DNA of 52,238 bases, from the NCBI RefSeq assembly GCF_014649655.1, contig NZ_BMTL01000050.1, forward strand, positions 1 to 52,238, in the 5' to 3' direction. A program made the position numbers and the translations under genes. Every line of letters begins with the position of its first letter. Positions within the stretch are counted from its first letter, which is position 1. Positions 16,529 to 24,758 of the stretch are shown here, piece after piece. The notes below the pieces were generated by a model. That model saw only the letters and a list, made by a program, of their open reading frames with translations. It made no database searches and was not told the origin of the DNA. The stretch is from Streptomyces humidus. Its GTDB lineage: Bacteria > Actinomycetota > Actinomycetes > Streptomycetales > Streptomycetaceae.

Positions 16529-16747
16529 ATGCCTCCCCTGCCCTCGCCCGGCCCGACCCGGCGACTCGCCCTCTACAGCCTCGTCGTCTGCGTGCTCGCC
16601 GTGGCCGCGGCGGTCGTCTCCTTCGTCCAGGGCAGCCTCCTGGGCATCGTGTGGGTGCTGCTCGCGGGCCTGTCGTCCAACATGACCTGGTACTACCTGA
16701 AGCGGGACAAGGCGCGCAGGACTGACCGGACCCAGGTCACGGGCTGA
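16529..16747 (+). CDS. Small membrane protein
   Basis: A 72-residue protein with two membrane helices (about residues 12-32 and 36-54) and a basic C-terminus (KRDKARRTDR). The ATG at 16529 has AGGAG 9 nt upstream. Unknown function; it may be transcribed with npdG. Confidence 0.7.
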   Translation: MPPLPSPGPTRRLALYSLVVCVLAVAAAVVSFVQGSLLGIVWVLLAGLSSNMTWYYLKRDKARRTDRTQVTG

Positions 16748-16751
16748 CCCG

Positions 16752-16785
16752 GGTCACGGGCCGGCCGAGGTCACCGGCCGGCCGA
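16752..16785. repeat. 17-bp tandem direct repeat between convergent genes
   Basis: Two copies of a 17-mer (GGTCACGGGCCGGCCGA and GGTCACCGGCCGGCCGA, one mismatch) lie head to tail and run over the stop codon of the M50 protease gene. Each contains a GGCCGGCC palindrome, so the array can fold. Confidence 0.7.
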
Positions 16786-17571
16786 GCAGAACTCGTTCGT
16801 GCCCTGCCAGAAGCGGTACAGGGACTGACCGCAGTACGTGTCAATTTCGCTGATCCCGAGTTGGCGCAGCAGCGCGTCGACCACGTCGAAGAAGGCGCTG
16901 TTCACCGACGGCACCCACAGCAGGGCGAACACGAACAGCAGGCCGAACGGCGCGAACGGCTCGACCTGCCGCTTCACGCCGTACGACAGCCAGGGCTCGA
17001 TGACCCCGTAGCCGTCCAGACCCGGCACCGGCAGGAAGTTCAGGATCGCCGCCGTCACCTGGAGCAGGGCGAGGAAGCCGAGCGCGAACCGGAAGTCGTC
17101 CGGCACGCCGTCCAGCGCGTCCAGCCAGAACGGCGCCGTGCACACCACCGCGAACAGCACGTTCGTCAGCGGCCCGGCAGCCGAGATCAGACTGTGCCGC
17201 CACCGCCCCCGGATCCGCCCGCGCTCGATGAACACCGCGCCGCCCGGCAGACCGATCCCGCCCATGACCACGAACAGCACCGGCAGGACGATGCTGAGCA
17301 GGGCGTGCGTGTACTTGAGCGGGTTGAGGGTGAGATAGCCCTTCGCGCCGACCGAGATGTCGCCGCTGTGCAGGGCGGTCCGCGCGTGCGCGTACTCGTG
17401 CAGACACAGGGACACGATCCAGGCCGCCGTCACGAACAGGAACACCGCTACGCCGGGCTGCTCGGCGAAGCCCGTCCAGGTCGCCCAGCCGGTGACCGCC
17501 GTCACGGCCAGGATGCCGATGAAGACGGGACTGATCTGGCGCTCGCTGTCGCGGGTGGTGGCGGTCGTCAT
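16771..17571 (-). CDS. Site-2-type M50 metalloprotease
   Basis: A 266-residue integral membrane protease. The zinc site HEYAH lies at residues 58-62 (His58, Glu59, His62), with the third ligand Asp186 in PVPGLDGYG. About six helices are predicted. Relatives cleave membrane-bound substrates or are uncharacterised; there is no PDZ or CBS domain. The ATG at 17571 has AGGGGG upstream. Its start region is divergent from the AfsR-like regulator with about 245 bp between them. Confidence 0.88.
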   Translation of the reverse strand: MTTATTRDSERQISPVFIGILAVTAVTGWATWTGFAEQPGVAVFLFVTAAWIVSLCLHEYAHARTALHSGDISVGAKGYLTLNPLKYTHALLSIVLPVLFVVMGGIGLPGGAVFIERGRIRGRWRHSLISAAGPLTNVLFAVVCTAPFWLDALDGVPDDFRFALGFLALLQVTAAILNFLPVPGLDGYGVIEPWLSYGVKRQVEPFAPFGLLFVFALLWVPSVNSAFFDVVDALLRQLGISEIDTYCGQSLYRFWQGTNEFCSAGR

Positions 17572-17816
17572 GGGGCCCCCTGAGTTCGTACGCACATGTG
17601 GAACTGCCCGACCGTACCGGGCACACCGGGGAAACGTCTCATGCCGGGCCCCGGGTTCCGCACGGACGGACCGGGCCCGCCGGGCTCCGGCGCACCGCGC
17701 GCGGGCCGGGCGCGCCGGGTGGGACGGGCGGATCGGCTGGGACCAGGGCACGGCGTTCGCCGCCACTCCGGGAAACCCCGTGACCCTCGCCGACCGCGCC
17801 GGGGACAATGACTCCC

Positions 17817-20800
17817 GTGCGCTACCGCATTCTCGGCACGACCCAGGCACTCCGCCCGGACGGCACCCCCGTCGTGGTCGGCGGGGCGCGGCTGCGCGCC
17901 CTGCTCACGGTGCTGGCGCTGCGGGCCGGGCGGAGCGTTCCGGCAGGGCTGCTGACGGCGGAGGTCTGGGCCGGGGAGCCGCCCGCCGACGCGCCGGGCG
18001 CGCTGCAGGCGCTCGTCGGCCGGCTGCGCCGGATCCTCGGCGCGGACGCGATCCACTCGGCCGCGGGCGGCTACCGGCTGGCGGCCGTCCCCGACGACGT
18101 CGACCTGCACCGTTTCGAGCGGCTGACCGCCGACGGGGCGCGCGCTCTGGCGGACGGCGACCCCGCCGAGGCGGCCGTCCTGCTGGACGACGCCCTCGCC
18201 CTGTGGCACGGTCCGGCCCTCGCCGACCTGCCCGACCGGGCCGCCGAGGCGGCCCGCTGGGACGCCCGTCGCCTGGACGCGGCGCGTGCCCGCCACACCG
18301 CCGCGATAGCCCTCGGCCAGGCCGGGCAGTCGCTGCCCGAGCTCACGGCCCTGTGCGACGCCCACCCCCTGGACGAGCCGCTCCAGGCGCTGCGGCTGCG
18401 CGCCCTGCGCGACGCGGGCCGCACCGCCCAGGCGCTGGCCGCCTACGACGAGGTGCGCCGACTGCTGGCGGAACGCCTCGGCGCCGACCCCGGGCCCGAA
18501 CTGCGCGCCCTGCACGCCGAACTGCTCAGCCCGCGAGCTCCGCGAGTCCCGCAGGGCCCGCAGGCCCCGCAGGTCGCGGCAGCCCCGGCAGCCCCGGCGG
18601 CACCGGAGGGGCCGGGGGAGGGGGAGCCCGCGGGGACGGCCGCCCGGTCGGTGCGGGTCTCCCGGTCCGGGGCGCCGCCCGCGCTGGGCAACCTCCGCGC
18701 GCGGCTCACCTCGTTCGTCGGCCGCGAGGACGACATCGCGGCCCTCCGGGGCGACCTCGCGAGCGCCCGTCTCGTCACGCTGCTCGGGCCCGGCGGGGCC
18801 GGCAAGACACGGCTGTCGCAGGAGGCCGCCGAGGCCGTGGGGGACACGGCACGCGACGGCGTCTGGCTGGCCGAGCTCGCGCCCGTCGCCGACCCGGAGG
18901 CCGTGGCGCAGACCGTCCTCACCGCCGTGGGGGCGCGCGAGACCGTGCTGTACGGCGCCGGCGCCGACGAGCTGCGGGCCGTCGCCGAGCGTCGCGGCGA
19001 CCCTGTGGAGCGGCTGGTCGAGCACTGTGTCCGACGTCGCATGCTCATCGTCCTGGACAACTGCGAACACGTGGTGGAGGCGGCCGCCCGGCTGGTCGAG
19101 GAGCTGCTGGCGCGCTGCCCCGGGGTGACGGTGCTGGCCACCAGCCGTGAGCCCCTCGGCGTGCCCGGGGAGGTCCTGCGCCCGCTGGACCCTCTGCCGG
19201 AGCCGGCCGCGCTGCGGCTGCTCGCCGACCGGGGCGCGGCCGCCCGGCCGGGCTTCCGCGTCGAGGACGACCCCGAGGCCTGTGCCGAGATCTGCCGTCG
19301 CCTCGACGGTCTGCCCCTCGCCGTCGAGCTCGCCGCCGCCCGGCTGCGGATGCTGACGCCCCGCCAGATCGCCGGCCGGCTCGACGACCGCTTCCGTCTG
19401 CTCACCTCCGGCAGCCGTACGGTCCTGCCCCGCCAGCAGACCCTGCGGGCCGTCGTCGACTGGTCCTGGGACCTGCTCGACGAGGACGAACGCGACGTCC
19501 TGGCGCGGCTCTCCGTCTTCGCCCGGGGCTGCGACCTGGCCGCGGTCGAAGCCGTGTGCGCCCCGCCTGCCCCTTCCGCCTCGCCTGCCCCATCCGCCTT
19601 GCCTGTCCCGCCCGCCTTCGCGCCCTCGGACGCCGTCGGCGCCCCCGAGCCCCGCACATCCCCCGCACCCCCCACCTCCCCCGACCCGCAGGCCTTCCTC
19701 GGCCTCTCCAACTCCCGCACGCCGCACGCCCCCCGCGCCTTTCGCGCTGTCCGCAGCCCCCTGGACTCCCTCGCCTCCCTGGTCGACAAGTCGCTCGTCG
19801 TCGCCGCTCCCGCGCCCGGCGGGGGAATGCGCTACCGGCTCCTTGAGACCGTCGCCGAGTACGCGGGCGAACGGCTGGACGAGTCGGGGAGGCGGGCGGC
19901 CGCCGAGCGCGCGCATCTGACGTACTACCGTGAACTCGCCCGCACCACCGAGCCGTTGCTGCGCGGTTCGGGGCAGCGCGAGGCCGTCGAGCGCTTCCAG
20001 CTCGAGTACGAGAACCTGCGCACCGCGCTGCGCCGGGCCGTCGACGCGCGCGACGAGCAGGAGGCGCTCAGCCTGACCCTCTCCCTGGTCTGGTACTGGC
20101 AGATGCGCGACCTGCGCCTGGAGGCCCGCGCCTGGTGCGTCGAGGTCATGGCCCTGGGCCCCGACCCGTTCGCCGAACCCCTGCGCCGGGCCGCCCCGGT
20201 GTGGAAGCCGTGCATCGACGCCCCGCCCCCACTGGCCGGGGAGCTGCTCCTGGAGGCCCGCCGAGGCGTCCATCTCGCGCATCTGGCCTGTATGGAAACC
20301 GAGTTGGCGACCTGGCGGAGCCCGGCCGCGCAGGCCAAGCTGCGCCTGATCGCCGAGGTCTACGAGCCGGGACTCCCACAGACCTGCCGGACGCCCGGAC
20401 TGCTCTGGTTCTTCGCCGTGCTGATGACCGGCGACATGGAGCGGGTCCGGGTGGTCTCCGACGCCAACGTCGACACCTGCCGCCGCACGCCGGGCTACGA
20501 GTGGGAACTCGCCTCCTGTCTGCAGCTGCGCGCCAACATCCTCGCCAACCGGTCCGAGTGGGCCGAGAGCGCCCGCCGTGACGCCGACGAGGCGCTGGAG
20601 ATCTTCCGGCGGCTCGGCGACGTCTGGGGCACCGCAGAGGCGCTCTCCGCCCGCGCCGAGGCCCATGAGCGGCTGGGCGACTACCGCAGGGCCGCCGCCG
20701 ACTACGAAGAGGCCATCGACCACGCCGAACGGCTGAACGCCCGGATGCAGGCGGCGTTTCTGACAGCGCGGCTGGGCAGCGTGCTGCTGGAGGTGGAGGA

Positions 20801-21452
20801 CGGGGCGCGGGGCGAGCGTCTGCTGCGCGAGGTGATCGACCGGCCCGAGCAGAGCGGACACGAGGCCCTCCCGGTGGCCCGGCTCGTTCTCGTCGGCCGG
20901 CTCGGCATCACCGGTCGCCGGGCCGAGGCGCGCGAGCAACTCCGTCTGCTGCGAGGGAACCTGGACTCCGGGCGTCTCGCGGTCTTCGAAGCCTTCGCGC
21001 AGGGCACGGAGGCCTGGCTCGACGCGGTCGAGGACCGTTACGAGCAGGCCCTGACCGGCATCCGCGCCGCGCTGCTCCGGGCAGCCGACCCGCTGTCCCT
21101 GGCCATCGCCCCGCACCTGCGCTCCGTCTACCTCTGCGTCGCCGCGACCGCTCTCGCCGGCGTGGACGGCGGCAGCCACGCCGCTGCCGCCGCCCGCTGC
21201 CTGGGCGCCGCCGACGCGCTGCTGCCGCCGGGGCACGTGCACACGCGCTGGGAACGCGAGGCGCACGACGTGGCCGTGACCCGGGCCCGTGCCGCCCTCG
21301 ACGACGACGACTTCGCGTCGGCGTACGCCGAGGGCGGTGGCCTCTCCTACGAGGAGGTCACCGCTCTGGTGGGACGCACACCGCCCCCGGTGGACCGGTC
21401 ACGGGCGCCGACGACGCTCCTGACCGGTCCACCGGGAGCGGGTGGCGCCTAG
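17817..21452 (+). CDS. AfsR-like BTAD/NB-ARC/TPR transcriptional regulator
   Basis: A protein of about 1211 residues. Order: OmpR-like winged helix (1-90, with RALLTVLALRAG and a GGYRL wing), bacterial transcriptional activator domain (95-245), NTPase of the NB-ARC/STAND type (P-loop GPGGAGKT near residue 324, Walker B LIVLDNCEH), and a long TPR-like C-terminus. Such proteins switch on secondary metabolism or export genes when the NTPase is triggered. A Pro/Ala-rich insert of about 60 residues (about 580-642) splits the winged-helix region after the NTPase. I prefer GTG 17817 because GACAAT lies 7 nt before it and the family begins MRYRILG; ATG 17808 is in frame. It is convergent with the ABC permease and overlaps it by 4 bp. 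Confidence 0.9.
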   Translation: MRYRILGTTQALRPDGTPVVVGGARLRALLTVLALRAGRSVPAGLLTAEVWAGEPPADAPGALQALVGRLRRILGADAIHSAAGGYRLAAVPDDVDLHRFERLTADGARALADGDPAEAAVLLDDALALWHGPALADLPDRAAEAARWDARRLDAARARHTAAIALGQAGQSLPELTALCDAHPLDEPLQALRLRALRDAGRTAQALAAYDEVRRLLAERLGADPGPELRALHAELLSPRAPRVPQGPQAPQVAAAPAAPAAPEGPGEGEPAGTAARSVRVSRSGAPPALGNLRARLTSFVGREDDIAALRGDLASARLVTLLGPGGAGKTRLSQEAAEAVGDTARDGVWLAELAPVADPEAVAQTVLTAVGARETVLYGAGADELRAVAERRGDPVERLVEHCVRRRMLIVLDNCEHVVEAAARLVEELLARCPGVTVLATSREPLGVPGEVLRPLDPLPEPAALRLLADRGAAARPGFRVEDDPEACAEICRRLDGLPLAVELAAARLRMLTPRQIAGRLDDRFRLLTSGSRTVLPRQQTLRAVVDWSWDLLDEDERDVLARLSVFARGCDLAAVEAVCAPPAPSASPAPSALPVPPAFAPSDAVGAPEPRTSPAPPTSPDPQAFLGLSNSRTPHAPRAFRAVRSPLDSLASLVDKSLVVAAPAPGGGMRYRLLETVAEYAGERLDESGRRAAAERAHLTYYRELARTTEPLLRGSGQREAVERFQLEYENLRTALRRAVDARDEQEALSLTLSLVWYWQMRDLRLEARAWCVEVMALGPDPFAEPLRRAAPVWKPCIDAPPPLAGELLLEARRGVHLAHLACMETELATWRSPAAQAKLRLIAEVYEPGLPQTCRTPGLLWFFAVLMTGDMERVRVVSDANVDTCRRTPGYEWELASCLQLRANILANRSEWAESARRDADEALEIFRRLGDVWGTAEALSARAEAHERLGDYRRAAADYEEAIDHAERLNARMQAAFLTARLGSVLLEVEDGARGERLLREVIDRPEQSGHEALPVARLVLVGRLGITGRRAEAREQLRLLRGNLDSGRLAVFEAFAQGTEAWLDAVEDRYEQALTGIRAALLRAADPLSLAIAPHLRSVYLCVAATALAGVDGGSHAAAAARCLGAADALLPPGHVHTRWEREAHDVAVTRARAALDDDDFASAYAEGGGLSYEEVTALVGRTPPPVDRSRAPTTLLTGPPGAGGA

Positions 21453-22270
21453 CTCTTGGTCCGGAACTTGTGGATCGCGATCGGGGCCATCACCGCGGTG
21501 AGCCCGACCGACCAGGCCAGCGTCACCCACAGGCCGTGCGCGACCGGGCCGCCCGACATCAGACCGCGCGCCGCGTCCGCGAGCGCGGACAGCGGGTTGT
21601 AGTCGGTGAAGGCCTGGAGCCAGCCCGGCATCGACGCCGTGGGGGCGAAGATCGACGAGCCGAACTGCAGCGGGAAGAGCACCAGGAACCCCATGGCCTG
21701 CACGGACTGGGCGTTCTTCAGGACCACGCCCAGGGTGAGGAACACCCACATGATCGACGAGGCGAACACGGTGGACAGACCGACGGCCGCGAACAGTCCC
21801 GGCCAGCTCTCGACGTCGAATCCGACCAGGACGGAGACGATCATCAGCACGGTCGTCGCGAAGAGCATCCGGACGATCTCCACCGAGATCTTCGCGAACA
21901 GTACCGAGCCGCGCCCGATCGGCAGCGAGCGGAAGCGGTCCATGACGCCGGAGTTGAAGTCCTGGCTGAAGCCGGTGCCGACGCCCTGGGACAGCGTCAT
22001 GCTCATCATCGCGATCATGCCGGGGATCACGTACTGGACGTAGCCGTCCTGGCCGCCGCCCAGCGCCTGCCCGATCGAGCCGCCGAAGACGTACACGAAG
22101 AGCAGGGTGAAGACGATCGGCATCAGCAGCGCGTCGAACATCGACTCCGGGTCCTGCCGTATCCACAGCAGATTGCGGCGGACCAGAGCCCCGGTGTGGC
22201 GCAGGTGACCGCGCAGCGGGATGCGGGCGTCCGCCTCGATGCCGGCGGCAGGAGCGGTCGTGGCGCTCAT
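21449..22270 (-). CDS. ABC-2 type exporter permease (DrrB-like)
   Basis: A 273-residue membrane protein with six helices of the ABC-2 family (VRRNLLWIRQDPESMFDALLMPIVF at the first helix, then DFNSGVMDRFRSLPIGR). It pairs with the ATPase encoded immediately upstream; their ATGA overlap (22267-22270) implies coupled translation. DrrAB-type pumps export daunorubicin-like drugs or lipids; the substrate here is unknown. Confidence 0.9.
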   Translation of the reverse strand: MSATTAPAAGIEADARIPLRGHLRHTGALVRRNLLWIRQDPESMFDALLMPIVFTLLFVYVFGGSIGQALGGGQDGYVQYVIPGMIAMMSMTLSQGVGTGFSQDFNSGVMDRFRSLPIGRGSVLFAKISVEIVRMLFATTVLMIVSVLVGFDVESWPGLFAAVGLSTVFASSIMWVFLTLGVVLKNAQSVQAMGFLVLFPLQFGSSIFAPTASMPGWLQAFTDYNPLSALADAARGLMSGGPVAHGLWVTLAWSVGLTAVMAPIAIHKFRTKS

Positions 22271-23292
22271 ACGGAGACCTTCTCACGGGTGTCGGCGGGC
22301 TCGGCGTCGTCCACGGCGCCGGCGCGGTGGCCGGTGAGGGACAGGAACACCTCGTCCAGGCTGGGCAGTTCGGTGCTGATGGAGGCCAGGGTGACGCCTC
22401 GGGCGGTGACCGCGCCGACCACGGCGGTCAGTTGCTCGTCGCTGAGGACCGGTACCAGGACCGAGCCGCGCTCGGCGTCCACTACCGTGGTGGCGAGTCC
22501 GGTGAGGCCCAGGTCGTCGATCCATCCGGCGAGTGTGCGCAGTTGCGCCGGGTCGGCCGGGCGGACCCGCAGCGCGCGGCCGCCGACCTTCGCCTTCAGC
22601 TCTTCGATGGCGCCGTTCGCGATGACCCTGCCCCGGTCCACGACGGTCAGCTCGGAGGCGAGCTGCTCGGCCTCCTCCATGTACTGGGTGGTGAGCAGGA
22701 CGGTCACCCCGTCGCCGACCATCCGCTTGACCTCGCCCCAGACCTCGTTGCGGGTGCGGGGGTCGAGCCCGGTGGTCGGCTCGTCCAGGAACAGCACGTG
22801 CGGACGTCCGATCATCGACGCGGCCAGGTCGAGCCGTCGCCGCATGCCGCCGGAGTACGTGCTCGCCGGCCGCCTGGCCGCGTCCGTGAGCGAGAACCGT
22901 TCCAGCAGCTCGTCGGCGCGGGCGCGGGCGTCCTTGCGGGACAGGTCGAGCAGGCGTCCGATGAGGTACAGGTTCTCCCAGCCGGGGAGCTTCTCGTCCA
23001 CGGAGGCGTACTGACCGGTGAGGCCGATGACCCGGCGCAGCTGCCGGGGCTGGCGTACGACGTCGTAGCCGACGACGGTCGCGTGTCCGCTGTCGGGGGC
23101 GAGCAGGGTGGACAGGATCCGTACGAGGGTGGTCTTTCCGGCGCCGTTCGGCCCCAGCACCCCCATGACGGTGCCTTCGCGTACGTCCAGGTCGACCCCG
23201 TCCAGGGCCTTGGTCTCGCCGTAGTGCTTCACCAGCCCCCGAACGGTCACGGCGCTCGTCGCGCCTGCGGGGTTCGTGTCGATTCGCGTCAT
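22267..23292 (-). CDS. ABC exporter ATP-binding protein (DrrA-like)
   Basis: A 341-residue ATPase. Walker A is GPNGAGKTT, the signature is YSGGMRRRL and Walker B is VLFLDEPTTGLD. The H-loop position reads TTQYMEEAE, with Gln in place of His, as in daunorubicin-resistance ATPases. The C-terminal DUF4162-type domain is present. The ATG at 23292 has no close ribosome site. The DNA just before it is a run of helically spaced TGTCGG repeats (23294-23375). It forms an operon with the permease and is separated from panB by a mobile element. Confidence 0.9.
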   Translation of the reverse strand: MTRIDTNPAGATSAVTVRGLVKHYGETKALDGVDLDVREGTVMGVLGPNGAGKTTLVRILSTLLAPDSGHATVVGYDVVRQPRQLRRVIGLTGQYASVDEKLPGWENLYLIGRLLDLSRKDARARADELLERFSLTDAARRPASTYSGGMRRRLDLAASMIGRPHVLFLDEPTTGLDPRTRNEVWGEVKRMVGDGVTVLLTTQYMEEAEQLASELTVVDRGRVIANGAIEELKAKVGGRALRVRPADPAQLRTLAGWIDDLGLTGLATTVVDAERGSVLVPVLSDEQLTAVVGAVTARGVTLASISTELPSLDEVFLSLTGHRAGAVDDAEPADTREKVSV

Positions 23293-23293
23293 G

Positions 23294-23375
23294 CCGACAA
23301 CAGTGCCGCCCCCCGCCGACAGAATGCCGACAGAACGCCGACGACCGCCGACAGTCACCGACAACCGACCGACAA
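23294..23375 (-). promoter_or_regulatory. Helically phased TGTCGG direct repeats before the ABC exporter
   Basis: On the coding strand of the exporter, TGTCGG (CCGACA on the plus strand) occurs with its plus-strand copies starting at 23294, 23316, 23327, 23348, 23358 and 23369; a variant CGTCGG starts at 23338. The steps are 22, 11, 11, 10, 10 and 11 bp, i.e. one helical turn each. Further CCGAC copies follow at 23365, 23387 and 23391. Because the period is not a multiple of three, it is not a coding repeat. SARP/AfsR-type activators bind direct repeats spaced by 11 bp, and such a regulator is encoded next door. Confidence 0.6.
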
Positions 23376-23535
23376 CCGCCGGGCGACCGACCGACGCCCC
23401 GGCGGGCCACCGGCAGGGCCTGCGCCGCCATGCGGGCCCGCCCGCCGACCGTCCCACCCCGCCGACAGCAGCCGCCGGCAGCCCGCCGACGGGGGACGGT
23501 CGGCGGGCTGCCGTGGTGCGGGGCCGGCTCCGGTT

Positions 23536-23716
23536 CTAGGGCGTGTTTCGAAAGTCCCGTCTGCCCGGCGACGCCTGGCACGCACGCTCGCCGCGTTGTC
23601 GGGATCACCCCGATACATCCAGTATCGGGGCGACCCTCCGCCTTGCGATCGCACGCACCAGACGCCGCCGGGCCCGCCCTCCGGGCGGGCGACGCTACTT
23701 TCGAAACGCGCCCTAG
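23536..23716. mobile_element. MITE-like inverted-repeat element with CTAG ends
   Basis: A 181-bp element. The 20-bp ends CTAGGGCGTGTTTCGAAAGT (23536-23555) and the complement of 23697-23716 differ at one base. CTAG at each edge looks like the duplicated target site of an IS5-type transposase. There is no coding capacity. Inside are two hairpins: 23608-23616 with 23622-23630 (9 bp) and 23672-23678 with 23684-23690 (7 bp). The right-hand CTAG contains the panB stop codon. It may also serve as a terminator for panB. Confidence 0.75.
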
Positions 23717-24579
23717 TGGACGGAGTGCTCGTCCAGCGGGAACGTTCCGCCGACGACGTCCTCCGCGAAGGCCTTCGCCGCGTTCCCCATGACCTCACGC
23801 AGGTTCGCGTACTGCTTGACGAACTTCGGCACCCGGCCGCCGGTCAGCCCGAGCATGTCGGTCCACACCAGCACCTGCGCGTCGGTCTCCGGACCGGCGC
23901 CGATGCCCACCGTCGGGATGTGCAGCACGCGCGTGACCTCGGCCGCCAGCTCCGCCGGCACCAGCTCCAGCACCACCGCGAACGCGCCCGCGTCCTGCAC
24001 GGCCTTGGCGTCCCGCAGCAGCTGGGCGGCCGCCTCCTCGCCGCGGCCCTGCACCCGGTAGCCCATGGAGTTCACGGACTGCGGGGTCAGGCCGATGTGC
24101 GCCATGACCGGGATGCCGGACTCGACGAGGAGCTCGATCTGGCGGTGCGAGCGCTCGCCGCCCTCCAGCTTCACGGCTCCGACGCCGGCCTCCTTGACCA
24201 GGCGGGTCGCGGAGCGCAGCGCCTGCACCGGCCCCTCCTGGTAGGAGCCGAAGGGCAGGTCGCCGACGATCAGCGCCCGGGAGGTGCCGCGCACGACCGC
24301 CGCCGACAGCATGGTCATCTCGTCGAGGGTGACGGGCACGGTCGTCTCGTACCCCAGGTGGCAGTTGCCCGCGGAGTCGCCGACGAGCATCACGGGGATC
24401 CCGGCCTCGTCGAAGACGGACGCGGTCATCGCGTCGTACGCGGTGAGCATGGGCCACTTCTCGCCCCGTTCCTTGGCGAGCGCGAGGTCGCGGACGGTGA
24501 TGCGGCGCGTGCCCTTCCCCCCGTACAGCGCCTTGCTGCCGTCGGCGGGCTTCGTCGGGGCAGCCGAGAACTGCGTCAT
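23713..24579 (-). CDS. panB: Ketopantoate hydroxymethyltransferase
   Basis: A 288-residue TIM-barrel enzyme that makes ketopantoate from 2-oxoisovalerate and methylene-tetrahydrofolate, the first step to pantothenate and CoA. Metal and catalytic residues are visible: Asp68 in LVGDS, Asp107 in VGDLPFGSYQ, Lys137 and Glu139 in VKLEGG, Glu205 in ELVPAE. The N-terminal extension (about 25 residues) is usual in actinobacteria. The ATG at 24579 has AAGGAG upstream. Its TAG stop is formed by the CTAG edge of the mobile element. Confidence 0.95.
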   Translation of the reverse strand: MTQFSAAPTKPADGSKALYGGKGTRRITVRDLALAKERGEKWPMLTAYDAMTASVFDEAGIPVMLVGDSAGNCHLGYETTVPVTLDEMTMLSAAVVRGTSRALIVGDLPFGSYQEGPVQALRSATRLVKEAGVGAVKLEGGERSHRQIELLVESGIPVMAHIGLTPQSVNSMGYRVQGRGEEAAAQLLRDAKAVQDAGAFAVVLELVPAELAAEVTRVLHIPTVGIGAGPETDAQVLVWTDMLGLTGGRVPKFVKQYANLREVMGNAAKAFAEDVVGGTFPLDEHSVH

Positions 24580-24713
24580 GGCAACGGCTCCTTCGTCATC
24601 TCGAGGCGCCCTCACGGCGTCCCCGGACCACCTCCCATGGTGGCACCTCGCGTCGGAGAGGGCCAGAGCGCCCCCTGTGGGTAAAGCCTCAGTAAGAAAG
24701 CCGCCGAACGAAT

Positions 24714-24736
24714 CGATACGAGACGGTTCCGTATCG
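24714..24736. promoter_or_regulatory. Palindromic operator of the DHA2 exporter
   Basis: CGATACG (24714-24720) and CGTATCG (24730-24736) form a perfect inverted repeat with a 9-nt spacer. It lies where the -35 region would be for the TAGGCT -10 box at 24746. The TetR gene at 26438, next in the same direction, is the likely repressor. Confidence 0.6.
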
Positions 24737-24745
24737 GAACTGTTC

Positions 24746-24751
24746 TAGGCT
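24746..24751 (+). promoter_or_regulatory. -10 box for a leaderless exporter mRNA
   Basis: TAGGCT ends 7 nt before the ATG at 24759; no ribosome site is present. Confidence 0.5.
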
Positions 24752-24758
24752 CGACGTC

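Noticed and set aside
17568..21266. Minus-strand open frame of 1232 codons
   Set aside because: It lies exactly opposite the AfsR-like gene, is Gly/Arg/Gln-rich and has no domain; a shadow of the G+C-rich coding strand.
17817..24579. Antibiotic biosynthetic cluster around the AfsR-like regulator and ABC exporter
   Set aside because: No synthase, tailoring or precursor genes are present; neighbours are housekeeping genes such as panB.
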